DNA of 64,000 nucleotides from Rhynchopus euleeides (GCA_963210315.1 OY723243.1:1674001-1738000), one strand, 5' to 3'. Positions 21,951 to 33,419 are shown, numbered from the stretch's first letter. Notes: a model not told the origin generated them from the letters alone. Numbers and translations are program-made.

Positions 21951-24023
21951 ATGGTGGTGAAGGTGGACTACCCCCCGCTGCCCGGGCTCCGGCGGCGGAA
22001 GCAGAAGAACGACAATGGCAGCGCATCTGCCCCCCACCGCACGGAGACGAAGGCCGAGATGCCCTCGGGGATCTTCATCACAGAGAGCAAGCACGGCATC
22101 AGGAATCGGCTGCTCTCTTCGCGCCCCTCCAGCAGCAGCGGGGATCTGTGCAGCAGGGCTTCGCTGTCTGCGGGAGGGCACAGTGCGATGCAGGGCTGTG
22201 GCACGCTGCAGCCTGTGACACGGGCGCAGAATGCAGCATGTGGGGATCTGCTGACCATGCTGGACAGGTGTGTGGTGGACACCCTGGAGGGGATGCCGCA
22301 CAGCAGGCGCCTGCAGTCCATCTCGGGGGGTGGGGTGCAGGCGGAGCCGGACCAGCTGAGCTTGAGGCAGGCGTTTGATGACTGCACGGCGCTGTTGGAT
22401 TCGCGCGGGGCTTGTATGCAGGGGCTGATTGCCGCGTTCAGTGCGGGGGACGGTGTTGCGCTTCCAGTGTCACAGACGCCGCCACCCAACAACATCACCA
22501 CTGTTGCAGTCAGCGCAAAGCCGATTTTCTCGACGTCGGCGACGCCACCCCCCGGGCGGGGCGACAGCGACTCGGAGGCCCCGTCGGGACGGTCGTACTC
22601 GAAGGTGTCTGAGATACAGAGGAAGATGGACACGCTGCGCGAGCACCCCCTGCAGCGCAGGCTCTTCATGCGCGAAGTGGGCGAGGTGAAGCGGCAGCGG
22701 CGGCTGGTGGTGATGGAGGGGACCAACCACCCGAAGGCGCACAGCGACAGCGTGGCCTACGCTGCCAAGAGCGAGTATAAGCAGGCGCAGCGGGAGAAGT
22801 GGGCGGAGGGGCGTGACCAGCGCATCGCCACGGCGCAGGCGAGGGTGAAGGCCTTGGTGAATCAGAAGGCCACACGCACGCGGCAGAAGCTGGATGCGCA
22901 GACACAGCGGCTCGAGATGCGCAGCCTTGACGAGGCGCGTGCGGCGAACGACTGCCTGCGGGCACGCGTGTGGCTCCTCGCTGCCACACTCGCGCACTCG
23001 GTGCGGACGTGCCACTCCAAGGCACGCCCGCCCTCACCTGTGGCGCAGGATAACACGCCGCAGCTGATTCCCAGCGACCAGCCTGCAGGCATGCCCCTTG
23101 TCATCAACACCAAGATGCGCAAGGTCCGCGATCCTGCTAAGATGGCCTTCATCAAGGCGCTGAAGCGATGTCTGGCGGCAAAGCACGTCCGGAATGCGCT
23201 CCGCGACTGGTACTATGTCAAGCTCATCCCCCACAACATCAAGATGTACATGGCAGCCGTCCGCACCTTCCAGCGGTACTGGCGTCTGCTGAAGAAGACC
23301 CGACAATACAGACGCCTGATGTGCTCTATGCAGTGGGAGCGTGAAATCGATGAATTGGTCAAGCAGGTTGAGCGGCGGAAGACCCAGGTCGAACGGGAGC
23401 GCTACTCCGCTGATAAGATGCAGGACGCACAGGCCAAGAAGTCCTGCGAACAGCGGGTCAATGCCCTGACCCGCGAGAAGGGGGAGCTGCGCGGCATCCT
23501 GCAGGCGGTGAAGACGGAGGTGATCGACACCGCCATCAAAGAGAAGGAGATGCAGTTCGGCGACCGTGTCATGCATCACCTGCGCCTCCGAAAGGAGATC
23601 CGCCGCAAGGTAAACGAATGGATCGAGAACAAGAAGTTTATGTCCGCCGCTTTCAAAAACGCGCCCTCCAAACGGCGACGCGGGAAGAACGTCAACAAGG
23701 TTGACGACGAGGCGACACAGGCCCTCCGTGAGCTTGCCGCCCGTGGGGAGGTGGTACATTCGCCGCAGCCCATCTTCCCCATCGTCACGCCGAAGCCCAC
23801 CCTCCACACCCTCATCATGAGGGCCAAGGAGATGTCGCGCGAAGTTGTGATGAAGCGCCTAGCTGCCAACGACGCCCCCACACCGCCTGCGCCGGACGCA
23901 CCCCCCCTGACCCCCAGTGCGGAAGCGGGTGTGCCCTCTGCGATGGCACACCGCCCGTCGCTGCTCCCCTCTCCACGGAAAGGGAGGGCCTCGCACACCA
24001 AGCGGCTGTCCATTGTGGGGTAG
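21951..24023 (+). CDS. Hypothetical basic, helical protein (690 aa)
   Basis: I do not recognise this protein. From the ATG at 21951 it runs 690 residues to TAG. The N-terminal third is Ser/Gly-rich with probable disorder. From about residue 220 it becomes charged and helical (KMDTLREHPLQRRLFMREV and onward). A basic aromatic segment near residues 415-460 (RTFQRYWRLLKKTRQYRR) resembles IQ-type calmodulin-binding helices. A Lys/Glu-rich coiled coil follows to about 545, then a basic patch (PSKRRRGKN) and a Pro-rich tail. The open frame extends upstream to 21660, but that part crosses the pyrimidine tract and acceptor at 21922, so the ATG at 21951 is preferred. GC-rich third positions match the other host genes. 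A cytoskeletal or flagellar role is possible but unsupported. Confidence 0.75.
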   Translation: MVVKVDYPPLPGLRRRKQKNDNGSASAPHRTETKAEMPSGIFITESKHGIRNRLLSSRPSSSSGDLCSRASLSAGGHSAMQGCGTLQPVTRAQNAACGDLLTMLDRCVVDTLEGMPHSRRLQSISGGGVQAEPDQLSLRQAFDDCTALLDSRGACMQGLIAAFSAGDGVALPVSQTPPPNNITTVAVSAKPIFSTSATPPPGRGDSDSEAPSGRSYSKVSEIQRKMDTLREHPLQRRLFMREVGEVKRQRRLVVMEGTNHPKAHSDSVAYAAKSEYKQAQREKWAEGRDQRIATAQARVKALVNQKATRTRQKLDAQTQRLEMRSLDEARAANDCLRARVWLLAATLAHSVRTCHSKARPPSPVAQDNTPQLIPSDQPAGMPLVINTKMRKVRDPAKMAFIKALKRCLAAKHVRNALRDWYYVKLIPHNIKMYMAAVRTFQRYWRLLKKTRQYRRLMCSMQWEREIDELVKQVERRKTQVERERYSADKMQDAQAKKSCEQRVNALTREKGELRGILQAVKTEVIDTAIKEKEMQFGDRVMHHLRLRKEIRRKVNEWIENKKFMSAAFKNAPSKRRRGKNVNKVDDEATQALRELAARGEVVHSPQPIFPIVTPKPTLHTLIMRAKEMSREVVMKRLAANDAPTPPAPDAPPLTPSAEAGVPSAMAHRPSLLPSPRKGRASHTKRLSIVG

Positions 24024-24479
24024 AGGGGCCTGTGGCTGAGTTCCCACGGCGCGTACGCCCGTTTTACACGTTTGAACAAAATATGTGAAGTGATCGCAAA
24101 AAAAGGATCTGCACGGTGAAAAGGTTTCCTGAGTTGACACCACGATTCTGTATCAGTGTATCTCGAAGGGAAACACAACAGCCTTCTGGTATTGTTGTGT
24201 GGTGCAAAACAAAAACAGTTCTGCTCGCCTGCCTCTCTCGAGTCACGCCAGCTTGGGGCTGTCGGAGCAACGAAAGATGTGCGTGGCCCTGCCCCGCTGT
24301 TGACCCTTTATTGTTGTGAGCTAACCTCCACTGTCGTCCGTCTCCGGTTCTGATGAATGACCTGATATTTTTTGTCTCACGTAGGATGTACCGGCCGGCC
24401 CCCGCCCCACACACCCCTCACAACCCGACCCCTTGGCCCCCTTCTGTGACCCTGTGCCATGTTGCGATGCTGCCACGCC

Positions 24480-24518
24480 ACCTCCTGATCAGGGCTGTGG
24501 GCATTGTGCTCGTCACAG
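24480..24518 (+). promoter_or_regulatory. CAG acceptor 9 nt before the ATG of the discoidin/coiled-coil gene
   Basis: GTGCTCGTCACAG ends at 24518, after moderately pyrimidine-rich sequence. The spacer between this and the previous gene is only about 500 bp and holds no other feature. Confidence 0.5.
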
Positions 24519-24527
24519 CTCGGCACA

Positions 24528-27203
24528 ATGTCTGACGAAACCGTCGAAACACTGAAATCCACGCTCGAAGAGCTGAACGAGCGTGATGCCGAGCTGACAG
24601 AACTGGTATGCTTTGCGTTGGTGTGTGGAGGGGGTGGTTGGTGGGTTGTCCGGGGCTCTTCGGTGCCTTCGTGTTGTGCATTGTGGGAGGGTGTTGCAAA
24701 TGGAAGCATCGGTCGGCATCGCATCCACTCTCCCCAGGTCGGCGAGGAGTTTGAAAATGACATCATCCAGTATGTGAAGTTGACAGTGCGCGAAACAAAG
24801 GACATGGAGCCGCTGACAAAGCCCGCAGTTTCGGGGATCCAGGTACGTGCACACTCATAGTGGCAACGCGATACATGTTGCCTCGTCCTTTGTGCCACGC
24901 CTGGGCATTCTTCCTTACTACTCCGATCCAAACCCACACCTCTCGCAGCTCATCCAAGTTGACGGGACACATGCGCAGTTCAGTGAAGCATGGTCGAACT
25001 TCTGGAGCAGTATGATCAAGCCCGAACACATCATCGACGGCAACCCTGAAACATCGTGGCGTGACGAGAAGCTGAAGTATGATGCGTTGCATTGTGTTCG
25101 TTGTTCATCATGAAAATCGCGGCCTCGACCAGGGGCTGCTGGAAGCGCAGCCAACAATGGCTTCATCGCACCTTCGTCTTCCATGTTCTCCACCCGACCA
25201 CCCTTGCAGGCCTGTCATCTTGGAGCTGACCGAACCGGCAGCGCTACTCGGGTACCGCATGCAGACCTCTTGCGAGGATGAGGGGACTGACCCGAAGCAC
25301 TGGTTGGTCGAGGGTTCCAAGGAGAAGGATGGTATGCCGTGCTATGTATTGGGTTGAGAAAGGCCGCAGACATGAGCCCCTTGCCCCGTTTGGCACGAGC
25401 GAGGTGGGCACGTCTTTATATTGCAAAGCAACGCATTCACACCCGAATTGCTTCCCAAACAGGCGACTGGCACGTGATCCATGACATGGACGAAGACGCG
25501 AGCCTTCCAGCAGATCGAGGGTCGTGGAGTATCCTCATCCCCCTGAAGCAGGCAGGTGACAAGCTTGCCGACGCGCTGCGGGTATGGACGAATCAGAACT
25601 GCAGGCTGCCACTTTCGATCCAGCGGGGGGTCTCTTTGGTTTCACCGATGTGGGTATCGGTGACGAGCTCCGCACGCAGAATCGGCCCGTTTCTTTTTCG
25701 TGATGACTGTTGTCAGCCACTTCGTACAACGAGTTTACACACAAATCTCCCCCAAGCCATTTATGGCAGATCGCCCAGCTCCCCTTGATGACCCCTCCTC
25801 CACACAGCTCGGCGACAGCCACGAGCAGGCAACCAAAGAAAGCAAAAGGGAAAAGGAACGTGCCAGGTATGCCACACATCATGCCCACCCACCGTATCGA
25901 TGGCCCCATCCGGCACCGCCTCACCCCCATCCCTTCCCCCATTTTGGTTGAGAAGGGCGCACCACCCTCCACCACCTGGCCTCCCGTGTTCGCATGAAGG
26001 CATGAAATCACAGAAATCCCCTCCTATCCCTAATATTCCCTACTGTCAGCATCACCCGACCCCCTCTGGTCGCTGAAACCCACACCCCACCACCACAGGG
26101 AAGTAGCGGAAACAGGCCCGACCCGCGCCGAGGTGGACGAAATGCAGCACCAGCGGAATGCCAAGGAGGACCTGCTGCACCGCAACTGCGCGGAGGAGGA
26201 GGTGATCCGGGAGGACCTGGAGGAGATCACGCGCAAGGTGGAGCGCGAGGAGCGGCGGCACAACGAGTTCTTTGGGCGGATGAAGCGCGAGATCTACGAG
26301 CTGGTCGACATGGTCTGCTCGAAATACGACGAGGGAAACGTCGGGCAGGCCGTCGAGGTGGTGCAGGGCAGCCGCCTGATGGGCGCCATCTCTGAGGAGC
26401 GTGAGGACGAGCTGCAGCGGATCAACGCCGAGATGGAAGCCTCGAGACAGGCCGACACACTCCGCACCTCCGCCATCACACGCCTGCAGGTGCGCTGCGC
26501 GCAGGAGATCCCCAGCATCAACGACGAGAGCGAAGGGAAGAAACACGCGATCATCCAATCGCATCGCAAAGACATGCAGGGCCTCGACCACCGCCTTGCC
26601 GTGCTGGAGGTGGAGAACCGCGAGCTGCAGTTCCACACCAAGCGTGGGACGAACTACAAGTCCTCCTGGAAGGCCCGCCGTGGGAAGGACGGGGAGAAGT
26701 GGGAGGACCCCTTGCAGAGCCTGCGCGCCGCGGAGAACATGCGCAGGATGATCGAGGAGGAGGCGGAGGTGACTGCGGAGCTGACCCGGTTGCGCAAGGA
26801 GTACTACCACCTGGTTGCTCAGTACAAGGAGGAGAAGAAGGCGTGCTCGGAGGAGATCGTGGAGTTGAAGAAGCTTTTCAACGACACCCATAGGGAGCGG
26901 AGCCAGCTCGGGCAGGAGCGGTGTGAGCTGGAGGCGATCTGCGCCGACTTCTCCTCCGTGATCGAGCGGCTGCAGGGACAGCTCATCCAGGTGCAGGGGG
27001 GCGGCCCCCCGCACGCCTCCTCCACCCCCCGCCAGCACACCCGCCTCGTCTCCCCGATGGCGACGAAGTTCACCATCGGGAACGGGCGCCTCTCCCCACG
27101 CCCGTCTGTGTCCCCCCGCCGCTCGGTGCGCTCCGTCTCCGAGAGCTACTCCCGGTCGTCGCCACGCCCCATCCCTCGGGTCGTGTCAATGACGCCCCGT
27201 TAG
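24528..27203 (+). CDS. F5/8C (discoidin)-like domain plus coiled-coil protein
   Basis: Seven exons fit GT-AG rules and stay in phase: 24528-24605, 24738-24842, 24949-25076, 25210-25331, 25463-25581, 25808-25866 and 26099-27203, giving 571 aa. Residues about 60-155 look like a discoidin/F5/8 type C beta-sandwich, with IDGNPETSW, a VILELTEPAALLGYRM strand, WLVEGS and DWHVIHD in the expected order. Such domains bind carbohydrate, lipid or protein ligands. There is no signal peptide, so the protein is probably cytosolic or flagellar. From about residue 205 a long charged coiled coil follows, then a Ser/Pro/Arg-rich tail. Five of the six donors start GTATG and one is GTACGT. The exon at 25808-25866 is supported only by phase and splice signals, and intron 5 also holds an alternative open frame. 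Confidence 0.8.
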
Positions 27204-27483
27204 GCATGCCGAGCTGCAGGGGGGTGGGGGGCTGTGGGTCTAGTGGATGTATTGGTGATGATGTCAATAAATTGAAGGGGGGTGATGAGGAGGACGAGGA
27301 GGAGGGGGGGGTGGAGAGGAGCGGGTGGAGTCCTTGTTCTGGGGCAGGGTGGGTGTGTGTGTGTGTGGGGGGGGGGTTGTGTGAAATGACTGTTGCTGCA
27401 CCCCCAGGCACCAGGACAACGTCCTTTGCAAAATGGGTGTATCTCCAAGGCCCCCCTTTGTTTCCAAGTGAAGTGACACTTTT

Positions 27484-27660
27484 CAAGTTACGTGAGAGGA
27501 AATCGTACGACTTGAAGCTTTTTATTGGAGCAATACCCTTCATGCCACGCCTCAAGCCTCGACACATATGCTTGAGGCATGCTCAAAGATAAGTAGTCCA
27601 GAACTTTTTCATGCAGTTGCTGGACAGGGTGTGTCTGCCATGAAGCGAAAGGAGTACGAT
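27484..27660 (+). repeat. Conserved 3'-flanking element, copy 1
   Basis: Shares ordered blocks with 36305-36446: AGTTACG/AGTAACG, TACGACTTGAAGCTTT, GCCTCGACA, CAGGGTG, CTGCCA and GCGAAAGGAGTACGA. Here the outer blocks lie 154 bp apart end to end. The interior contains a CCTCAAGC/GCTTGAGG hairpin. It sits about 280 bp after a stop codon. It may be a structured RNA gene, a 3'-UTR element or a short transposon. Confidence 0.55.
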
Positions 27661-28161
27661 GTCAGTTTGGCCGAGCCGTCCACCGTTGGAGTAAGAAGAC
27701 TGAGAAGAAGCGGGTGAATATGCGTGTGTGAGCGGTAAAAAGCTCTTTCTGCACACCCCTCCCCTTTCCCTTCTTTGCTGGGTCTCTTGCGACCCTCCCT
27801 CCCTCCCCCCGCCTTCCTCCCCCGCCCCTGCATTGTATAGCCCCTTTCAAACAAAAGTGGGAGAAGAGGGGTGGGGTGGAGTGGAGGGGGCCAGGAAGCC
27901 CGTTGTCTTCACCGCCACCCCCCCCCCACCCCTTCCCCGCCCCCCCCCCCCCTCCCTTCGTGTTCTCCCCAGCAGCGCTGCGCTCTCCAGCTCCCCGCCC
28001 TTGTTGTTTTCCAAATGTATTTACTGTCTCTTTTCAAACTCTCCGCCTCGACCAAACAGGTGGTTTGCTGCTTCTGGCTCTGTGATTTGTCGCGATACGC
28101 CGTGAAAACACAGGAAGGAGGGAGGGTGAAGGGGCATTGATGGGTGTACGATGCACTCCCT

Positions 28162-28195
28162 GGGTCTAGACTCCCCCGAGCGGGAGTCTAGACCC
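28162..28195. repeat. Perfect 14 bp stem, 6 nt loop hairpin
   Basis: GGGTCTAGACTCCC (28162-28175) and its exact reverse complement (28182-28195) flank CCGAGC. It lies about 1 kb past the nearest stop codon; the role is unknown. Confidence 0.8.
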
Positions 28196-29723
28196 CCGCA
28201 GGATATACCCCTTGTTATTGACAGTTCAGTGGTTTGCGAAACCCAGCAACCTGTTCACCCGTGTGGATGCCTTGCAAAACACTTCACACACCTCTACCAA
28301 GTCGTGGGGAGGGGGTGGGGGGGGGGGGGGGGGGGCGTTCTGCTTCTGAAGCTGTGAGTGCTCTTTTTGCCCACCCCATCCATTCCGGGTGTGTGCAGTG
28401 TTGGTGAACAAACCATTTGCCCCCCACCGCCACCAATCCTCCCCCCGCCCCACCGATCCCACCTTCTCCCCACTGTGGCCTTTAGATCTGACGCTTTTCG
28501 TGAGCATGCGCGGTGTGTTTTTCACAAGAGAACCCAACGAGTAGCACGGTGGGATGCTTGGTGGTGCCGCGGTGGAAGATCGGAGAAGTGATGAGGTGTG
28601 AGCACTAAACAGGGAAGACTCCGTCAGAGAGTGATGTATTGGGCGAATCTTCGGCTGGAGAGATTTGTTTCGGCTCAGGCCATCCGCCCCATCTCGTTCT
28701 TCTGGCGCCACAAGTGTGTCCGGTTCGCACAGGAAAAAGAAAATATCCTGCTGCGAACGCTTCCCATTAACATCGCGCATCCCCTCGCCGGCTTCATTTA
28801 ACAGCCGCGCGCATTAAACGATGTAGTCCCTGCCCCAGCCGCCTGTCCCCCGCCCGCCAGCACCCCTCCGGCTTCGCGCATGCAGTGCGTTAGTCTATTT
28901 GGATCTGTTCTGTTGTCAAACTGTGACTGCTAAGGATGCACGTACACCCTTCCCCCACACCCCCCCACGTTGTAGCAGTGTAGAGCGCGCCGAGCAGTTC
29001 CGCTCTCTCTTGATGCGGCCTCCCACCCGCTGTGTATGGTTTCACGCGCGCTCCAAAGAATGTCTGTTGCCACCACAGTCACGCACGCACCCACGACACC
29101 CACCCGCACATCCGCTGCTTGTTGGGGTTTATTATGTTCGGGGTGGGTATCTTCGTTGTGGAGCTGAAGTACCGTCCGAATCGATCGGGGCGGGCAGGTG
29201 CAACGCGCTTTGGGGTTGCCACCCACCCCCCCTTCCACTCTTGCAGTCAGCTGCGCTTCAAAAGTGAGCTGGGTGGGTGGCAAAAAAAAACAACCGCAAA
29301 AAAATCTTCAAACCGTTCAAAGAAAACAACGCCCCACCCCCACCCCCACCCCCCCCCCCCCTTTCTGGCTTCATCCCGCACGCCAGGTTTTAGTGGTTGC
29401 CGATGCCCCCCAAAAAAAAATGACATGTCATCAGTTTGTACAGGCACAAGTCCCCCCCCGTTTCTCCCCCTCGTGGGACAAGCGGGGCCGAGCTGACAAA
29501 GCCCCTCCGGAGTTTCAAAAAGAGAACGGTGGCACCCCCAACGGTGACACTTCTTCTATGCGCCAATGCTTGGCCGGGAAAGGGTAATCGCATCGGACTA
29601 ATTCGGCCAACCTGTGTTAGATAGCTCTGTTAAGTCCATAACGAGCTCGCGGGTGTGTTTGGGTGTAAGTGTGGATGTGGGTGCGAGGTTGTCTGCGTGC
29701 GTCATTTCGCCTCTGCAAACCAC

Positions 29724-32430
29724 GGGGGGGGGGGGTAGGGGGGGTCATAAGCCCCCCTAAAAACGTACGAAAACCAAAATTTTCGACATACCATCAGAAC
29801 CCCCCTAATACCTGATCTGACCCGAAAATCCGACCCATACCCCCCCGGAAACCGTCTGGAGCCCACTTGTGACACCTGATACGCACTTTTGTGATGATTT
29901 TTTGGGGTCCTAAAAAATGTACCTCACTTTCGTACCTTGCCTTTGTACCTGAACCACTCCCGACCGCATTATTTCTTTCTTTGCCTTTTCTGCGGTGGTT
30001 CCGGCTCAGGTGGCACGTATGTTGCCTTCGCCAGTGCCTCGGAAAGGTCTTTCTTGACCTGATTGGTGGGAATGTTGTGTTGTTGCGCCAGCGGAATGAG
30101 TTCAGCCACCTTCTGGGTGTAGTACTTCGAACGCAGATGGGTCATTGTGAGTACTTCGTACGCCTACGAGGCAGCATCGGCATTAGTAGGCAGCGTTGTA
30201 GATGTCTTTGCTTCGTCGATCTCAGCCTGTGAAGGCACGATTGGGAGATTGTACGCCCTGAGAGCCGAATGGTTATGCTTGTGCTGTGTAATTTGCGCCC
30301 CCCGCAGGATATGCACACCACGCAGTCTCGACAGCACGTATGAGAGTGTACCATGTGAGGACTCAACAAAATCGTTGGTCGTCGGAACAGCGATGTCGGC
30401 GTCGCACGTGTCGTAGTCTCTGAACCGTTGGAGCACGTCGAGCATCTTCTTCGCTGCGCAACGCATCAGAGCGCCAGCCTCTGGTGTTCACAGCTTCCGG
30501 GCTTCTGCCATACCCGGCAGCCCCATTGGCACCCACTCCGGGATGACTGTCCGCATCCGGGAGAGTTGTTCGATGTAACTTTTGATGGTGTCGTACCTCT
30601 CATGCCCTTCAGCAGCACACAGCTCCCCTTCGTTCGGCATAGATGTGCCTTTGAGATGCCGCATTGACTTCACAAACAGCGCGTACGTTAGTGTTGCTGC
30701 GCACATGTGTGGAACGTACTCGTCACCCAGCAGACTGTCCAGCGCGGTGCTGTTGGGTATAGTCAGATCACCTGCTGCATGCAGCTTCCGCAGCAACTCC
30801 CGGTTGTACAGCACTTGACTGCAGTTGAGGCTCACTTGCGCGTACTTCACACCCACTTTTCTTTGAAGGCAAAGGGCCTTTGGTATGCGCCCTCCCTGTT
30901 CAGCTATAAGCTTCATCTGGCATCTTGGACCTGCTCCTGTCGTAGATGAAGTGCTGTAACTCAGCGCCGTGCGGAGAGTGTCCATGGAGGATACCAGCTT
31001 GTCCGGCACAATAACAGCTTTGCCTGCTTCGCTGACGTGCTTGAGCTTATGGCTGCCGCAGCCATTGACGCCCAAGTCGAGGAGCTCAGCCATCTTAATC
31101 GATGACTTCTCGTGATCGATTGTGCATGATTCAGGCTGGTGGAAACCCCGTTCTTTTAATCCATCGATGACCTCACTTACCTGCTGGGCTTTCGCTGACC
31201 CAGAACCACCCACACCCGGCTTTATTGAGGCGATCGCAGTCACAACACGGCCTGGAGATGATGGATGCGGAAAGCTGGTTGCCACTGTTGAATACTTGGG
31301 AGTGTCACGACTCCCCGAAGAGTGATCCTGCGCCACCCCCGTCTGAGCAGTCGTCGCGCGAGCAGCCGCAAGCACTCGCTTGTATGACAGTGTCCCCATA
31401 TACCCATCGACTCGCCTGACCGTTGTTCTGCTGATACCTAACCTACCCGCCCAGCGCCTCTTCTGCTTGGTTTTAGTGCCTGACAGAGCCTCAATGATGT
31501 CGGATAGGCATCTGCCTGCCGACTCAGCCCCCACACAGTGCGACCGCAAGATCGCCAGGGATGTCTCAACGCCAGGGGAATATCCTCCCCTGGCATTGTA
31601 CAACCCGACTCTCAACCCTCGGGTCCTCTCCTGGAGGCGGCGGTGGCGGGCCCGCAACGCTTCGTACTTCCGGTACAGACTGAGGTAGTCTGCCCGGCTA
31701 ACCCGCTCATCGCCCCCTAGATCATCTGCTGCTCTGGAGCTGCCATCACTCTCACTGCCCACATCAGTTGGTGTGGGGGTAGGAGCAGGAGGAGTGGGAG
31801 GAGTAGGAGGGGTAGGAGGAGTAGGAGTGCAGGTGACATCTTTCTTGGCCAGCAAGGAACGCCGCCTTTCCCGCACGTGCGTGCAGTTGATACACCACTC
31901 CATGTATCTGTCGTCACCACGTCCCACTCGCTCTCCTATGCATCCAGCCCGACGGAGCGCCCGAAAAAATGTCGCCTCACCGATGTTGTGTGCCGTTTTC
32001 TTCTTACGCAGGTCTGCCAGAACGCTCTCTGCCGGGACCCCGCACATCTCCCGTTTGAGGAGCGTCTTTCGAGCAAGGTACTCCTCTGCAGCAGCATCTG
32101 ACACCTCTGCGAGGCCCTTGGCACGCGGCATGTGTTGAAGGCCTGCTGGGTGAGCGTAGTGATACCCTTTCCTTGCAAAGAAAGAAATAATGCGGTCGGG
32201 AGTGGTTCAGGTACAAAGGCAAGGTACGAAAGTGAGGTACATTTTTTAGGACCCCAAAAAATCATCACAAAAGTGCGTATCAGGTGTCACAAGTGGGCTC
32301 CAGACGGTTTCCGGGGGGGTATGGGTCGGATTTTCGGGTCAGATCAGGTATTAGGGCGGTTCTGATGGTATGTCGAAAATTTTGGTTTTGTACGGGCTTA
32401 TGACCCCCCCTACCCCCCCCCCCCCGGGGG
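29724..32430. mobile_element. DNA transposon with TIRs of about 255 bp
   Basis: The segment 29724-29984 is repeated in inverted orientation at 32175-32430 with only a few differences. Shared blocks include GGGGTCATAAGCCC, AATTTTCGACATACCATCAG, CACTTGTGACACCTGATACG and CGACCGCATTATTTCTTTCT. The outer tips are long G runs (C runs on the other side), so the exact ends and target duplication cannot be read. The space between is almost filled by one - strand gene whose ATG lies about 45 bp inside the right TIR. Near-identity of the TIRs suggests a fairly recent insertion. The superfamily is not identified. Confidence 0.9.
30164..32131 (-). pseudogene. Putative transposase, interrupted by one in-frame TGA
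   Basis: The first open part (32131-30488) gives 547 residues: a basic N-terminal region, a CxxC-containing segment (EWCINCTHVRERR), a PTPP linker, a helical region and a segment with SCTIDHEKSSIKMAELLDLG followed by GCGSHKLKHV that resembles the acidic and Cys/His parts of DDE-type transposases. After TGA at 30488-30490 the same frame continues through 30164 without a stop and contains PTTNDFVESSHGTLSYVL, a plausible site for the last catalytic Glu. The two parts were probably one protein of about 650 residues. TGA is the stop codon of at least three host genes here, so this is a nonsense mutation or a readthrough signal. The transposase assignment rests on the TIRs and general features, not on family recognition. 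Confidence 0.65.
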
Positions 32431-33419
32431 GGGGGGCAAGCGACAGTGCTGATCCCATCAGAAGGGCTTCCTCTGATGCGTTCTACACAGCACTGTGGAG
32501 CGGAAGCAGACGGAAGGAACGTCGCAGGCACCCCCCACCACAAACGTAACCCGGTGGGAGTGCGGGGAAGTAGTGAATAAGGCAGCATGGCGGAAGCGAG
32601 AGTTTGTGTATGTATTGGCACGACCGGCCTCTCGAGTCCACAGGGGGACTGACTGGCGCCCCTCCTCCCCTCGCCTTCCTCCCTTTCGAATATTTCTGCT
32701 GTCGATCTGCTGTGTCTTGCAGTGCGCACATGTTTTCTGCAAACATGATGAAGAAGACTCTTGCCAGTCCACTCACTCCCCACACCTCCTACCTCCCCAC
32801 AGATTTGCACATACACACAGCGCGTCCCGTAAAGAAGCGTCTCAACCTACCCCATCGACCCCCCTTCTTTGCATAGCTTTTGTTCCGGTTTTCTCCTCGC
32901 AGAGCGAGAGTGCGAGGGAGCGAGGGTAGATAGAGAGCCAGTCTCTCCCTCTCTCTCTCTCTCTCTCTCCCCACACACACCCCTTCCCCGAGCCCTGTAG
33001 GTGGGCCCCGGTGATTGCGTTCTTTTCGAGGCGTATCCCACGGCCTTTTTTTTTGATTCTCTCATCGCTGCATTGATCTTTCTCTTTATACCTGCGATCC
33101 GTTCCTGATTGGTTTTTTCTTTGCCCCCCCCAGGCCCTGGGGTAAGGATTTTTGGTAGTTCACGGATTTCCTCCGGGGGGGGGGGGGGGGGGGTGGGGGG
33201 GGGGCTCCCCGCGGGCTGAGGTCAGGCTGGCGACCCAGGTTTTCAGGGTGACACCAGGATTTCCTCGAAATTTTGGGTGACCCCCACCCCCTGGTCGGGC
33301 ACCCTACCAGGGGGGGGGGGGTCACGAGGGGGGGTATGGGGGGGGGGTCAGGAGGTGGTACTTTCACCCAATTGATGTTCCCCATTAATAGGTGTAAATG
33401 GGCACCCCATGGCCAAAAT
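32431..33419. other. Intergenic stretch with homopolymer and CT runs
   Basis: No gene. It contains a G-rich tip left by the transposon, a (CT)n run near 32940-32970, and poly-G blocks at 33175-33203 and 33310-33350. Sequence after 33230 grades into the 190 bp satellite. Confidence 0.6.

Larger units (their letters stand above)
27204..29723. other. Intergenic region with low-complexity tracts
   Basis: No gene seen. It holds GGA/GT-rich repeats (27270-27380), a candidate conserved element at 27484-27660, poly-C blocks near 27920-27955, a perfect hairpin at 28162-28195, a 19 nt poly-G run (28317-28335) and further C-rich sequence near 29335-29362. Open frames are proline- or glycine-rich chance translations. 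Confidence 0.6.

Noticed and set aside
25079..25357. Alternative frame across intron 3 and exon 4 of the discoidin gene
   Set aside because: It reads through the GTATGATG donor and CTTGCAG acceptor; the spliced model restores a continuous discoidin-like strand order.
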